From Trichodesmium sp050015995 (GTDB taxonomy: Bacteria; Cyanobacteriota; Cyanobacteriia; Cyanobacteriales; Microcoleaceae), in contig NZ_JBNHEP010000091.1 in NCBI RefSeq assembly GCF_050015995.1, positions 52,529 to 116,528 on the forward strand: a DNA stretch of 64,000 nt. The letters are read 5' to 3'. Made by a program: the position numbers and the translations under genes. The notes beneath the pieces are model-generated. The model did no database searches. It saw nothing but the letters and a program-made list of their open reading frames with translations, and was not told where the DNA came from. Below, piece by piece: positions 1 to 9,600 of the stretch; position 1 is the first letter of the stretch, and each line of letters starts with the position of its first letter.

Positions 1-3000
1 CTAGTGAGTCCAGAAGGAGAAATCATTGCCACAGTCAAAGGCTTACAAGTAAAACAGGCGAATAAACAGACCTTACTAGGAACAGAAGTAGAATCAATAA
101 CTAATTGGTTGTATGAAGTAGAATGGAGAAGCAAAGGTCTTTTAGGCAGGTTGCTACCTCCTGATTTCTTGCTTGCTCCCGTAGAAGTTTCCCAAAAATT
201 AACTCCCAGTCTAACAGAATTAGTAACCCAAGTAGATAATGCTCGTACCTCAGAAATAGGAAGGAGCGTGGAAGAATTAAGCGTAGATTATATAGTGCAA
301 GCATTGGTATCAATGGGCTGGTCATATAAGCCAACAGAGAGCTTAGACTTGGAGACAGCAGTCCAGCGTTTAGGTATAGTTCGGAGTCAGCGACGACTAT
401 TCGGGCGTCTGCTACAAATCCTAGCAGAAGTAGGAATACTCCAGCCTAATCAACAACAGTGGCAGGTGCAACAAATCTTAGAGCAAGTTAATCCTACCCA
501 AAAAAGCCAAAGTTTACTGAGTCAATATCCAGAAGAAGCAGCAGGATTAACACTATTAGACCGTTGTGCATCTCAACTAGCGGTCGTACTACGAGGAGCA
601 ATAGACCCGGTAGAACTGGTGTTCCCTCAAGGGGATTTGACCACAGCAACTAAATTCTATCAAGACTCACAAGTAACGAAAGTGATGAACACGATAGTGC
701 AAAAAACCATCACTCAAACCATTGAGAAATTACCATCGAGTCGAGGGATACGGTTGTTGGAAATCGGAGCAGGAACAGGAGGAACTACAAGTTATATTCT
801 GCCCCATCTAAATCCTAACCAAACGGAATATATATTCACTGATATTGGTGCATTATTTACCAGTAAAGCCCAAGATAAATTCAAGGATTATCGATTCCTA
901 GCCTATCAAACTTTAGATATTGAGGTAGATCCAACCAGCCAAGGATTTGCATCTCATCAATATGATGTAATTATTGCGGCCAACGTCCTTCATGCTACCA
1001 CCAATATGAAGCAGACATTGTCCCATGTGCGAAAACTGTTAGCAACAGGGGGAATGTTGGTTTTGTATGAAACAACAACTCGATCTCGATTTTCGGATTT
1101 AATCTTTGGACTATTAGAAGGATGGTGGAGATTCACTGATGATGAATTGCGACCAGACTACCCTCTGTTGAGTCGCCAGCAGTGGAAACAGATTTTGAAT
1201 GAAACAGGTTTTACTCAAGTAGTTACTCTGCCAGAAGTGGAGGGAATGGCAGAAGTATTCGCTCAACAAGGCGTAATTGTTGCCCAAGCAGCTCCAACAA
1301 CAGAATCAACATCATCAAGACCGAAGGGCTGGTTGATACTAGCAGACAAACAAGGAATTGCTCAACAGTTGGCTAGTCAACTGCGTTCAGCAGGAGACGT
1401 TTGTACCTTAGTATTCGCGGGAGAGAAGTATCAAAAGCTTGCACCGGAAGAATTTAGCATTAATCCTCATAATCCCGAAGAATTTGAGCAACTCATAGAA
1501 GCTGTAGCTAGCAAATCACCATCGTTATCGGGAGTAGTGCAATGTTGGACAACCGAAGCAGGGGTGGATAAAAATATTAGCTCTGAGGAATTAGAAAATT
1601 TATCGAAGCTAGGGTGTGGAACTACCTTATCTTTGGTACAAGCCTTAGTCAAAGCCAAGTTATCTCAATCGCCCCGGTTATGGTTAGTGACGAATGGTGC
1701 TCAACCAGTACCGTCAAATAATCCAGTCATACCAGGAGTAGCCCAATTTTCACTGTGGGGAATGGGGAAAGTGATTAGCTTAGAAAATCCTGAGCTAAAG
1801 TGTGGGCGCATAGATTTAGACCCACAGCAGACGATAGAGACTCAAGCTGAGGTACTATTCCAGGAAATTTGGTCGGAGGATAAGGAAGACCAGGTAGCAT
1901 GGCGTGGAGATGAGCGTTATGTGGCTCGATTGGTGGCTAGTTCTCATCAGCAAGCTACACAACAACAAGCCGATCCTACTACTCAAAAACCTCTGAGTTT
2001 CCGCGAGGATGCTACCTACTTGATTACAGGTATGGGAGGTTTAGGCTTATTGGTGGCTCGTTGGATGGTAGATAAAGGAGCCAAACATCTGGTGTTGCTG
2101 GGAAGTCATTCACTCGATGATGTTACCAGTAAAAAAATAACTGAGTTAGAAGTAGCTGGAGCTTCAGTGATAGTCGAACAAACCGATGTGTCTGATGTCG
2201 AATCAATGACCAGAGTACTGCACAAGATTGAGCAGTCAAACATACCACTGGCAGGAGTAATCCATTCAGCAGGGATGTTGTCGGATGGAGTGCTACAAAA
2301 CCAGAATTGGTCTGGCTTTGAGCAAGTGATGGCATCCAAAGTTAAAGGTGCTTGGCATTTGCATCAATTGACTCAAAACCAACCATTGGACTTTTTTGTA
2401 CTGTTTTCTTCAGTTGCATCTCTGTTGGGTTCACCAGGTCAAGGAAATAATGCTGTAGCGAGTGGGTTTCTTGATGGTTTAGCCCATTATCGTAGAACTA
2501 TGGGATTGCCGGGATTGAGTATTCATTGGGGACCTGTTACTCAAGTGGGAGAGGTAGCAGAACGAGATGCAGATTTTAGCCTAGAGAGGCAGGGAATGGG
2601 TGCGATATATCCAACTCAAATGCTAGATTCCCTAGAGCTACTGATGAGTGGTTCGGATATAGAAGTAGGAGTAGTTCCCCTGGAGTGGTCAGAGTGGCAG
2701 GAGAGAGTAGCCCAATGGCCTTTCTTGGCAGATTGGCAAGACCTAACTGCTTCGGTAGCAGTGAAAAGGGAGGATGATAGCTTTTTAGAGGCTCTCAGAG
2801 CTCTTTCATTAGAAGAACGGGACAGAACGTTGATGAAGTACGTCACAAGCAAAATAGCTGAAAGTTTGGGAATGACTGCTTCTCAAATAGATGTAAATCA
2901 ATCCCTGATAGATATGGGGGTAGACTCTTTGAGCGCAGCTGATATCCGCAATTTATTAAAAAGGCAACTGGGATTAGATATACCTTTCCAAACCATATTA

Positions 3001-3141
3001 AGAGGAGCAAGTACTGCCAACATCACAAATTTGGTAAGTGAGCATGTGAATCAACAGATTTGGTTGGAACAAATTGCTTATTCTACTGCTCCTTCAGATA
3101 CTGAATATTTACCTGAAGATATAGAGGAAATTACCTTATGA
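1..3141 (+). CDS. Type I polyketide synthase, 3' part: (DH end)-cMT-KR-ACP
   Basis: The frame is open at base 1, so the gene begins upstream of the window; the GTG at 4 is probably internal. The first residues look like the end of a dehydratase or its linker. A SAM-dependent C-methyltransferase follows (motif LEIGAGTGGTTS near 766), then a ketoreductase region (about 2000-2530) and an acyl carrier domain (about 2840-3060, serine in DMGVDSLSA). It should extend and alpha-methylate a polyketide intermediate. The KR is odd: its nucleotide-binding loop reads TGMGGLG, one residue short of the usual TGGLGGLG, the usual GRS reads GSH, and the catalytic Tyr and Asn of GQxNYAAANAFLD are replaced (GQGNNAVASGFLD). 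I infer that ketoreduction is lost. The acidic tail ending EDIEEITL fits a docking tail for the next protein, whose start overlaps this stop (ATGA). Confidence 0.93.
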   Translation, partial: LVSPEGEIIATVKGLQVKQANKQTLLGTEVESITNWLYEVEWRSKGLLGRLLPPDFLLAPVEVSQKLTPSLTELVTQVDNARTSEIGRSVEELSVDYIVQALVSMGWSYKPTESLDLETAVQRLGIVRSQRRLFGRLLQILAEVGILQPNQQQWQVQQILEQVNPTQKSQSLLSQYPEEAAGLTLLDRCASQLAVVLRGAIDPVELVFPQGDLTTATKFYQDSQVTKVMNTIVQKTITQTIEKLPSSRGIRLLEIGAGTGGTTSYILPHLNPNQTEYIFTDIGALFTSKAQDKFKDYRFLAYQTLDIEVDPTSQGFASHQYDVIIAANVLHATTNMKQTLSHVRKLLATGGMLVLYETTTRSRFSDLIFGLLEGWWRFTDDELRPDYPLLSRQQWKQILNETGFTQVVTLPEVEGMAEVFAQQGVIVAQAAPTTESTSSRPKGWLILADKQGIAQQLASQLRSAGDVCTLVFAGEKYQKLAPEEFSINPHNPEEFEQLIEAVASKSPSLSGVVQCWTTEAGVDKNISSEELENLSKLGCGTTLSLVQALVKAKLSQSPRLWLVTNGAQPVPSNNPVIPGVAQFSLWGMGKVISLENPELKCGRIDLDPQQTIETQAEVLFQEIWSEDKEDQVAWRGDERYVARLVASSHQQATQQQADPTTQKPLSFREDATYLITGMGGLGLLVARWMVDKGAKHLVLLGSHSLDDVTSKKITELEVAGASVIVEQTDVSDVESMTRVLHKIEQSNIPLAGVIHSAGMLSDGVLQNQNWSGFEQVMASKVKGAWHLHQLTQNQPLDFFVLFSSVASLLGSPGQGNNAVASGFLDGLAHYRRTMGLPGLSIHWGPVTQVGEVAERDADFSLERQGMGAIYPTQMLDSLELLMSGSDIEVGVVPLEWSEWQERVAQWPFLADWQDLTASVAVKREDDSFLEALRALSLEERDRTLMKYVTSKIAESLGMTASQIDVNQSLIDMGVDSLSAADIRNLLKRQLGLDIPFQTILRGASTANITNLVSEHVNQQIWLEQIAYSTAPSDTEYLPEDIEEITL

Positions 3142-6100
3142 ACATAAATCAAGTTTTAGCGAAAATCGCTAGTGAAGGTATCCAATTATTGGCTGACGGC
3201 GATCAACTAAAAATTCGTGTTACCAAGGGGAAATTAACTGAAGAAACTAGGGAGCTTATTACCAAAAACAAAACTGAATTATTGGGATTACTTCAGCGCA
3301 ATTCTATTAGTGCTACTTCTGAGAATAATTCAAAATCACTAAATACTCCTCATCAGGAAACTAACCAGGATACCTTATCTATAAATGAACAGTCCCTATG
3401 GTTTGTATGGTATCTAAACCCAGATAGTTATGCCTATAATGTTTCCTTCGCAGGTAAACTGCTTAACGCCAGTAATATCTCAACTTGGCAGAAGGTATTT
3501 GAGCATTTACTTAAGCGACATGCAAATCTTCGTACTTGTTTCCCAAACTTGGATGGCAAACCTTATCGACAGATTGTGGAAACCCCTGTCCTGGACTTTC
3601 AAGTAATCAAGGCTACGGATTGGAGTGAGTCAGAATTGCGGCAAAGGTTGGCTGCTGCTCACCAAGAGCCTTTTGACCTAGAAAAGGGTTCTCTAGTGCG
3701 TGTTAGATGTTTCCCACAGAGGGCAGAGGAGCTTACCCTGATACTGACCATGCACCACATCATTTGTGATGGTTGGTCATTAAATCTTTTGCTCGAAGAG
3801 TTGCCTATTCTTTATCAGCAACAACAGACTCAGCAGGCTATTTCACTTGTTCCTCCCAGTCATACTTATCAAGACTTTATTCGTTGGCAACAAGAGCTAC
3901 TGGCTAGTGCCAAGGGAAAACATTCATTGGACTATTGGCGTGAAAAACTAGGGGGAAATTTGTCTGTTCTGCAACTACATACTGACTATCCACGTCCCTC
4001 AGTCCAAACCTATAGAGGTGATTCGTGTAAATTTGGTTTATCCCCAGAGTTGGTCAAGCACTTAAAGGATCTGGCTGAGAAGAGAAAAGTATCACTTTAC
4101 ACCCTGCTCCTGACAGTCTATCAGGTCTTACTTCATCGATATACTCTCCAGGAAGACATCATTGTTGGCTCACCAGTGACAGGTAGAAGTCACCCAGAGT
4201 TCACAGGAATTGTTGGGCATTTAGTCAATATGATGCCTATGCGAAGCATTTTGAAAGACACAGTCAGTTTTACTGATCTGTTGATGCAGACACAGGAAAC
4301 TGTTCTGGAAGCTCTGGATCATCAAGATTTTCCTTTTGGATTGATGGTGGAGCAATTACAGCCACAACGAGATTCAAGTTATTCCCCAATTTTTCAAACG
4401 CAATTTTTACTACAGAAACTTCAAATAGGAGATTTGGGTGATGTTAGTGAAGACAATACCTCTAAGAATTGGGGAGGATTGAGCTTAATCCCCTACCCAA
4501 TAATGCTATTGGAGGGGCAATCTGATTTGGACTTGGAAATAATTCAAACTGACTATAGCTTAGGTGGAGCATTCAAGTATAACACAGACTTGTTTAAGCA
4601 GAGCACGATTAATCGAATGCAGAGTCATTTCCAGACATTGTTGGAGGCTATTGTTGCCGATCCACAACAACCAGTTAGTCGGTTACCACTGCTGACAGCA
4701 GCAGAACGACAGCAGCTTTTGGTTGATTGGAATGATACGGCGGTGGACTATCCTCATCACAAGTGTATTCATCAGTTATTTGAAGAACAGGTAGAGAAAA
4801 CACCAGATGCAGTAGCAGTGGTTTTTGAAGAGGAGAAACTGACTTATTCTGAGTTGAACAAACAAGCCAATCAACTAGCTCACTACATGCAAAAGTTGGG
4901 AGTAGGACCAGAAGTGCTAGTGGGGATCTGTGCAGAGAGATCGCCATTAATGATAGTAGGAATGTTAGCAATCCTGAAAGCAGGAGGTGCTTATGTACCC
5001 CTTGATCCCAGTTATCCATCAGAACGGTTGGCTTATACTTTGGAGGATGCAGCAGCAACAGTTTTGTTGGCAAGTGAATCAGTTTTGGATTCTTTACCGG
5101 AGCATCAAGCAAAGACAGTGTGTTTGGATACTATAGGGGAGACTATTACCAATGAAGCTATTGATAATCCTGACAGTCAAATAACTCCAGAAAATTTAGC
5201 TTATGTGATTTATACTTCTGGGTCTACAGGAAAGCCAAAGGGGGTTACTATTGAACATCATAGCCCAGTAGCATTCTGTTACTGGGCTTCCCAGGTGTTT
5301 ACAAGTAAAGAATTAGCTGCTGTATTAGCTTCAACCTCTATATGTTTTGATTTATCTGTTTTTGAAATATTTGTTACCTTGAGTCAAGGTGGTCAAGTGA
5401 TTTTGGCTCAGAATGCTTTGGCTCTACCTAATATTAAAAGTGAAATCACCTTAATTAATACAGTTCCTTCGGTAATTACAGAACTTTCTAGCATCAATGC
5501 TATACCTGATTCAGTTAAAGTAATCAACTTAGCAGGGGAACCATTCTCAAATCAACTGGTGCAAAGACTCTATCAGCAAGAAAACATTCAGGGTGTATAT
5601 AATCTCTATGGACCATCGGAATACACAACCTATACCACATTTACTTTATTAAAAAAGGGAACTACAACTCAACCCACTATTGGTCGCCCTATTGCCAATA
5701 CCCAAGTATATATACTAGACTTCCATTTACAACCAGTACCGATAGGAGTAGTAGGAGAATTATACATTGGAGGAGATGGACTAGCAAGAGGCTACCATAA
5801 CCGCCCCGAACTCACAACTGAGAAATTTATTCCCAACCCCTTTGACAACTCAAAATCCACAAGGTTATATAAAACAGGAGACTTAGTACGTTATCTTTCT
5901 GATGGCAACATAGCATTTATTGGTCGCATTGACCATCAAGTGAAAATCAGAGGTTTCCGCATTGAAATGGGAGAAATCGAAGCTTTCGTTTCACAATACC
6001 CTGATGTCAAGGAAAATGTGGTTATTGCTCAGTCAGACCCTGTAGGAGGCAAACGCCTAGTAGTCTATATAGTTCCTAAGCAGGAATCTACTCAAGACAC

Positions 6101-6614
6101 CTCCCTAATTCCTGAAATTCGCCAATTCCTCAAGCAAAAGCTACCTGAATACATGATTCCGGCAGCTTTCGTCTTGCTAGATGCTTTCCCTCTAACTCCC
6201 AACGGCAAGATTGACCGTCGTGCGTTGCCAGTTCCTGAAACTGTTCCTTCAGGTTTATCAACAGCTTATGTGATGCCTCAGACGGAAACAGAGGAACTTA
6301 TTGCTAAGATTTGGCAAGAGGTTCTACAGATAGAAAAAGTGGGAATTTATGATAATTTCTTTGAACTAGGAGGTCATTCATTACTAATAATTAAAGTTCA
6401 CAAAAAGTTACAAGAAGTATATGCACAAGATATCTCAATAGTCAAACTGTTTCAATACCCCAATATATCGGAATTTTCAAAATATTTAATAGATTTAGAA
6501 AGGGAACAAGAAACTGATTCTTTAACTACTGGTCAAGCAAAGGCTCGTACTGATAGGAAAACTTCGATAAAACAGCAAAGGCTACAAAGACAGCAGAATC
6601 GTAGAAATAAATAA
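3138..6614 (+). CDS. Nonribosomal peptide synthetase, TubC docking-C-A-PCP
   Basis: A single NRPS elongation module. Residues 1-52 resemble the TubC N-terminal docking domain (start MNINQVLAKIASEGIQLLAD). The condensation domain (about 3370-4650) has an intact HHIICDG motif. The adenylation domain (about 4780-6200) has YTSGSTGKPKG, YKTGD and the NGKID lysine. A carrier domain ends it (FFELGGHSLL, about 6280-6480). Reading the A-domain pocket by eye gives D-L-F-S-N-A-L-T-Y-K, close to the code I recall for alanine (DLFNNALTYK), so Ala is a tentative substrate. There is no epimerase or N-methyltransferase. The basic tail (KQQRLQRQQNRRNK) is typical of cyanobacterial NRPSs that pass their chain to a PKS. 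The gene overlaps its upstream neighbour by 4 bases and lies just ahead of the next. Confidence 0.95.
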   Translation: MNINQVLAKIASEGIQLLADGDQLKIRVTKGKLTEETRELITKNKTELLGLLQRNSISATSENNSKSLNTPHQETNQDTLSINEQSLWFVWYLNPDSYAYNVSFAGKLLNASNISTWQKVFEHLLKRHANLRTCFPNLDGKPYRQIVETPVLDFQVIKATDWSESELRQRLAAAHQEPFDLEKGSLVRVRCFPQRAEELTLILTMHHIICDGWSLNLLLEELPILYQQQQTQQAISLVPPSHTYQDFIRWQQELLASAKGKHSLDYWREKLGGNLSVLQLHTDYPRPSVQTYRGDSCKFGLSPELVKHLKDLAEKRKVSLYTLLLTVYQVLLHRYTLQEDIIVGSPVTGRSHPEFTGIVGHLVNMMPMRSILKDTVSFTDLLMQTQETVLEALDHQDFPFGLMVEQLQPQRDSSYSPIFQTQFLLQKLQIGDLGDVSEDNTSKNWGGLSLIPYPIMLLEGQSDLDLEIIQTDYSLGGAFKYNTDLFKQSTINRMQSHFQTLLEAIVADPQQPVSRLPLLTAAERQQLLVDWNDTAVDYPHHKCIHQLFEEQVEKTPDAVAVVFEEEKLTYSELNKQANQLAHYMQKLGVGPEVLVGICAERSPLMIVGMLAILKAGGAYVPLDPSYPSERLAYTLEDAAATVLLASESVLDSLPEHQAKTVCLDTIGETITNEAIDNPDSQITPENLAYVIYTSGSTGKPKGVTIEHHSPVAFCYWASQVFTSKELAAVLASTSICFDLSVFEIFVTLSQGGQVILAQNALALPNIKSEITLINTVPSVITELSSINAIPDSVKVINLAGEPFSNQLVQRLYQQENIQGVYNLYGPSEYTTYTTFTLLKKGTTTQPTIGRPIANTQVYILDFHLQPVPIGVVGELYIGGDGLARGYHNRPELTTEKFIPNPFDNSKSTRLYKTGDLVRYLSDGNIAFIGRIDHQVKIRGFRIEMGEIEAFVSQYPDVKENVVIAQSDPVGGKRLVVYIVPKQESTQDTSLIPEIRQFLKQKLPEYMIPAAFVLLDAFPLTPNGKIDRRALPVPETVPSGLSTAYVMPQTETEELIAKIWQEVLQIEKVGIYDNFFELGGHSLLIIKVHKKLQEVYAQDISIVKLFQYPNISEFSKYLIDLEREQETDSLTTGQAKARTDRKTSIKQQRLQRQQNRRNK

Positions 6615-6627
6615 ATTGATAAATCAA

Positions 6628-9600
6628 ATGATTACTACTAATATTATTGATGATTCAGCGATAGCCATCATTGGCCTCTCTGGTCGTTTTCCCAAGGCTA
6701 AAGACATTGATATTTTCTGGAAAAATTTACAACAGGGTGTGGAGTCTATTGATTTTTTCTCTGAAGAAGAATTATTACAGGAAGGGATCGACCATACCTT
6801 GTTAAAAAAGGCGAATTATGTTAAAGCAGGATCTGTAATTTCAGGTATTGATCTATTTGATGCTAATTTCTTTGACTATAATCCCAGAGAAGCTGAAATA
6901 ATCGACCCACAACAGCGCTTATTCTTGGAAAGTGCGGTTGCAGCACTAGAAGTTGCTGGCTATGATTCACAAACTTATTCTGGTGCTATTGGAGTTTATG
7001 CAGGTCTGAGTGAAAATAGTTATGCACGCAACAATCTATATCCCTATATAGAAACTTTAGAACCAGGAAATTCTTATCAATTCTTTCTGGGGAATGGTAA
7101 TGATTTCTTATCAACGCGGGTTTCTTACAAACTAAATTTAACAGGGCCAAGTATTACTGTTCAAACTGCTTGTTCTACTTCTTTAGTTGCCGTTCATCTA
7201 GCTTGCCAAAGCTTACTCAGTGGTGAATGTGATATGGCTTTAGCAGGTGGTGTTTCCATTCAAGTTCCCCAAAAAACAGGTTATTTATATCAAGAGGGAA
7301 TGATTCTTTCTCCTGATGGACATTGTCGTACTTTTGATGCTAAAGCCAAAGGTACTTTAGTTGGTTCTGGCTTAGGTATTGTGGTCTTGAAAAGATTGGA
7401 AGATGCGATCGCAGATGGGGACTACATCTATGCTCAGATTAAAGGATCTGCTATCAACAATGACGGTTCGTCAAAAGTTGGCTACACTGCTCCTAGTGTA
7501 GAAGGTCAAGCAGCAGTGATTTCTGAAGCACAGTCAATAGCTGGAGTTGACCCGGAAACAATTTCCTATATAGAAGCTCATGGAACCGCAACTCCTCTAG
7601 GAGACCCAATTGAAATTGCAGCTTTAACTAAAGTGTTTAGAGGGACTACTGAAAAAAAAGGTTTTTGTGCCATTGGTTCCCTGAAAACTAATATGGGGCA
7701 TCTAGATGCAGCAGCAGGGGTTGCTGGTTTGATCAAAACTGTTTTAGCCCTCAAACATAAAAAACTACCACCAAGCCTGAATTTTGAAACACCAAACCCC
7801 GTAATTGACTTAGCTAATAGCCCTTTCTACGTTAATACTACTCTCTCAGAATGGAACACCAACGGAACACCTCGTCGCGCTGGAGTAAGTTCTTTTGGTA
7901 TTGGTGGCACAAATGCTCATGTAATTCTTGAAGAACCTCCTACTTTAGAATTATCCTCAACATCTCGACCCTGGCAATTGTTGATGCTTTCTGCCAAAAC
8001 AAATTCCGCCTTAGAAACGGCAACGACTAACCTCGCAGCACACTTAAAACAGCATCCAGAAATTAACCTTGCAGATGTTGCCTATACCCTGCAAGTAGGT
8101 CGTACAGCATTCGAGCATCGCCGAATGTTAGTCTGCCAAAATATAGATGATGCCCTCAAAGCACTTTCTAATCCGGAATTCCAACCAGTTTTAACTCACT
8201 ACCAAGAGTCTACCGAACGGCCTGTAGTGTTTATGTTTTCAGGTCAGGGTTCTCAATATGTAAATATGGCGCAGGAATTATACCAAACAGAACCAACTTT
8301 CCGCGCTCAGGTAGATAGTTGCTCAGAACTACTGATTCCACATTTAGGAATTGACCTGCGTCATATCCTCTATCCACAACCAGAACAGACAGAAACAGCA
8401 TCGTTACAACTTAAACAGACAGCGATCGCTCAGTCAGCAATATTTGTAGTTTCATACACTTTAGCTATTTTATGGCAAGAGTGGGGCGTGTCTCCTCAAG
8501 CAATGATAGGACACAGCATTGGTGAATATGTAGCAGCTACTCTTGCTGGTGTGCTTTCCTTAGAAGATGCTCTTGCTTTGGTGGCGAAACGGGGACAACT
8601 GATGCAGCAACAGCCTCCAGGAGCAATGCTAGCTGTATCTCTCTCAGAGCAAGAGTGGCAAACTCTGCTGGATAATCAACTTTCTGTGGCTGCGATTAAT
8701 GGGTTATCCCAATGTGTAGTTTCAGGTCCAATAGACGCGATTGATAGTTTGCAGCAGCAGTTGTCGGAACAAAAGATAGAGTCCCGTCGTCTCCATACTT
8801 CCCATGCTTTTCATTCTCAGATGATGGAGGCAGTTGTAGAGCCATTTGTAGAGTATATTAAACAACTACCGTTGCATCCTCCAGAAATTCCCTATATTTC
8901 CAATGTTACTGGTACTTGGATTACAGCAGAGCAAGCAACAGATCCCAAATATTGGGCAAAACATCTACGTCAACCGGTACGCTTTGGTGAAGGTATACAG
9001 AATTTTTTGCGCAATCGTTCCCAAATCTTATTGGAAGTTGGACCAGGACGGACATTGAGTAGTTTAGCTAAACGGCATCCAGATAAAGCAGATGAGCAGA
9101 TTTTACTAACTTCAGTGCGTCATCCGCAAGAAAAGCGCTCCGATCTAGATTTCTTGCTCAACACATTGGGTCAACTTTGGTTAGCTGGGGTACGGGTAAA
9201 TTGGGAGGGATTTTACAGCCATCAACAACGTTACCGCATTCCCTTACCTACTTATCCTTTCGAGCGCCAGCGTTACTGGATTGGTGGAAGAACTCCAAAG
9301 CAGAATGTACAACCCAAGCCATCCATACTTGAGAAAAAAACAGATCTGGCAGACTGGTTTTATATTCCATCTTGGAAACGCTCTAATAGTAATAATACTA
9401 AGCCTATTATCCCCACTACCCATCTCGTGTTTGCTGATGAGTTTGGTTTGGGTGACAAAATAGTGGAAAAAATGGAAAGGGATGGTCAGAATGTTATTAC
9501 AGTCAGAGTCGGGACGGAGTTTAAAAAAATAAGCGATCGCCTCTATAATGTCAATCCTGAAGAAGAGAATGACTATCACGCCTTATGTCAAGAACTGTGT

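Noticed and set aside
4675..5112. Long open frame of 145 codons on the - strand inside the NRPS
   Set aside because: Antisense shadow of the adenylation domain; the sense frame is strongly conserved.
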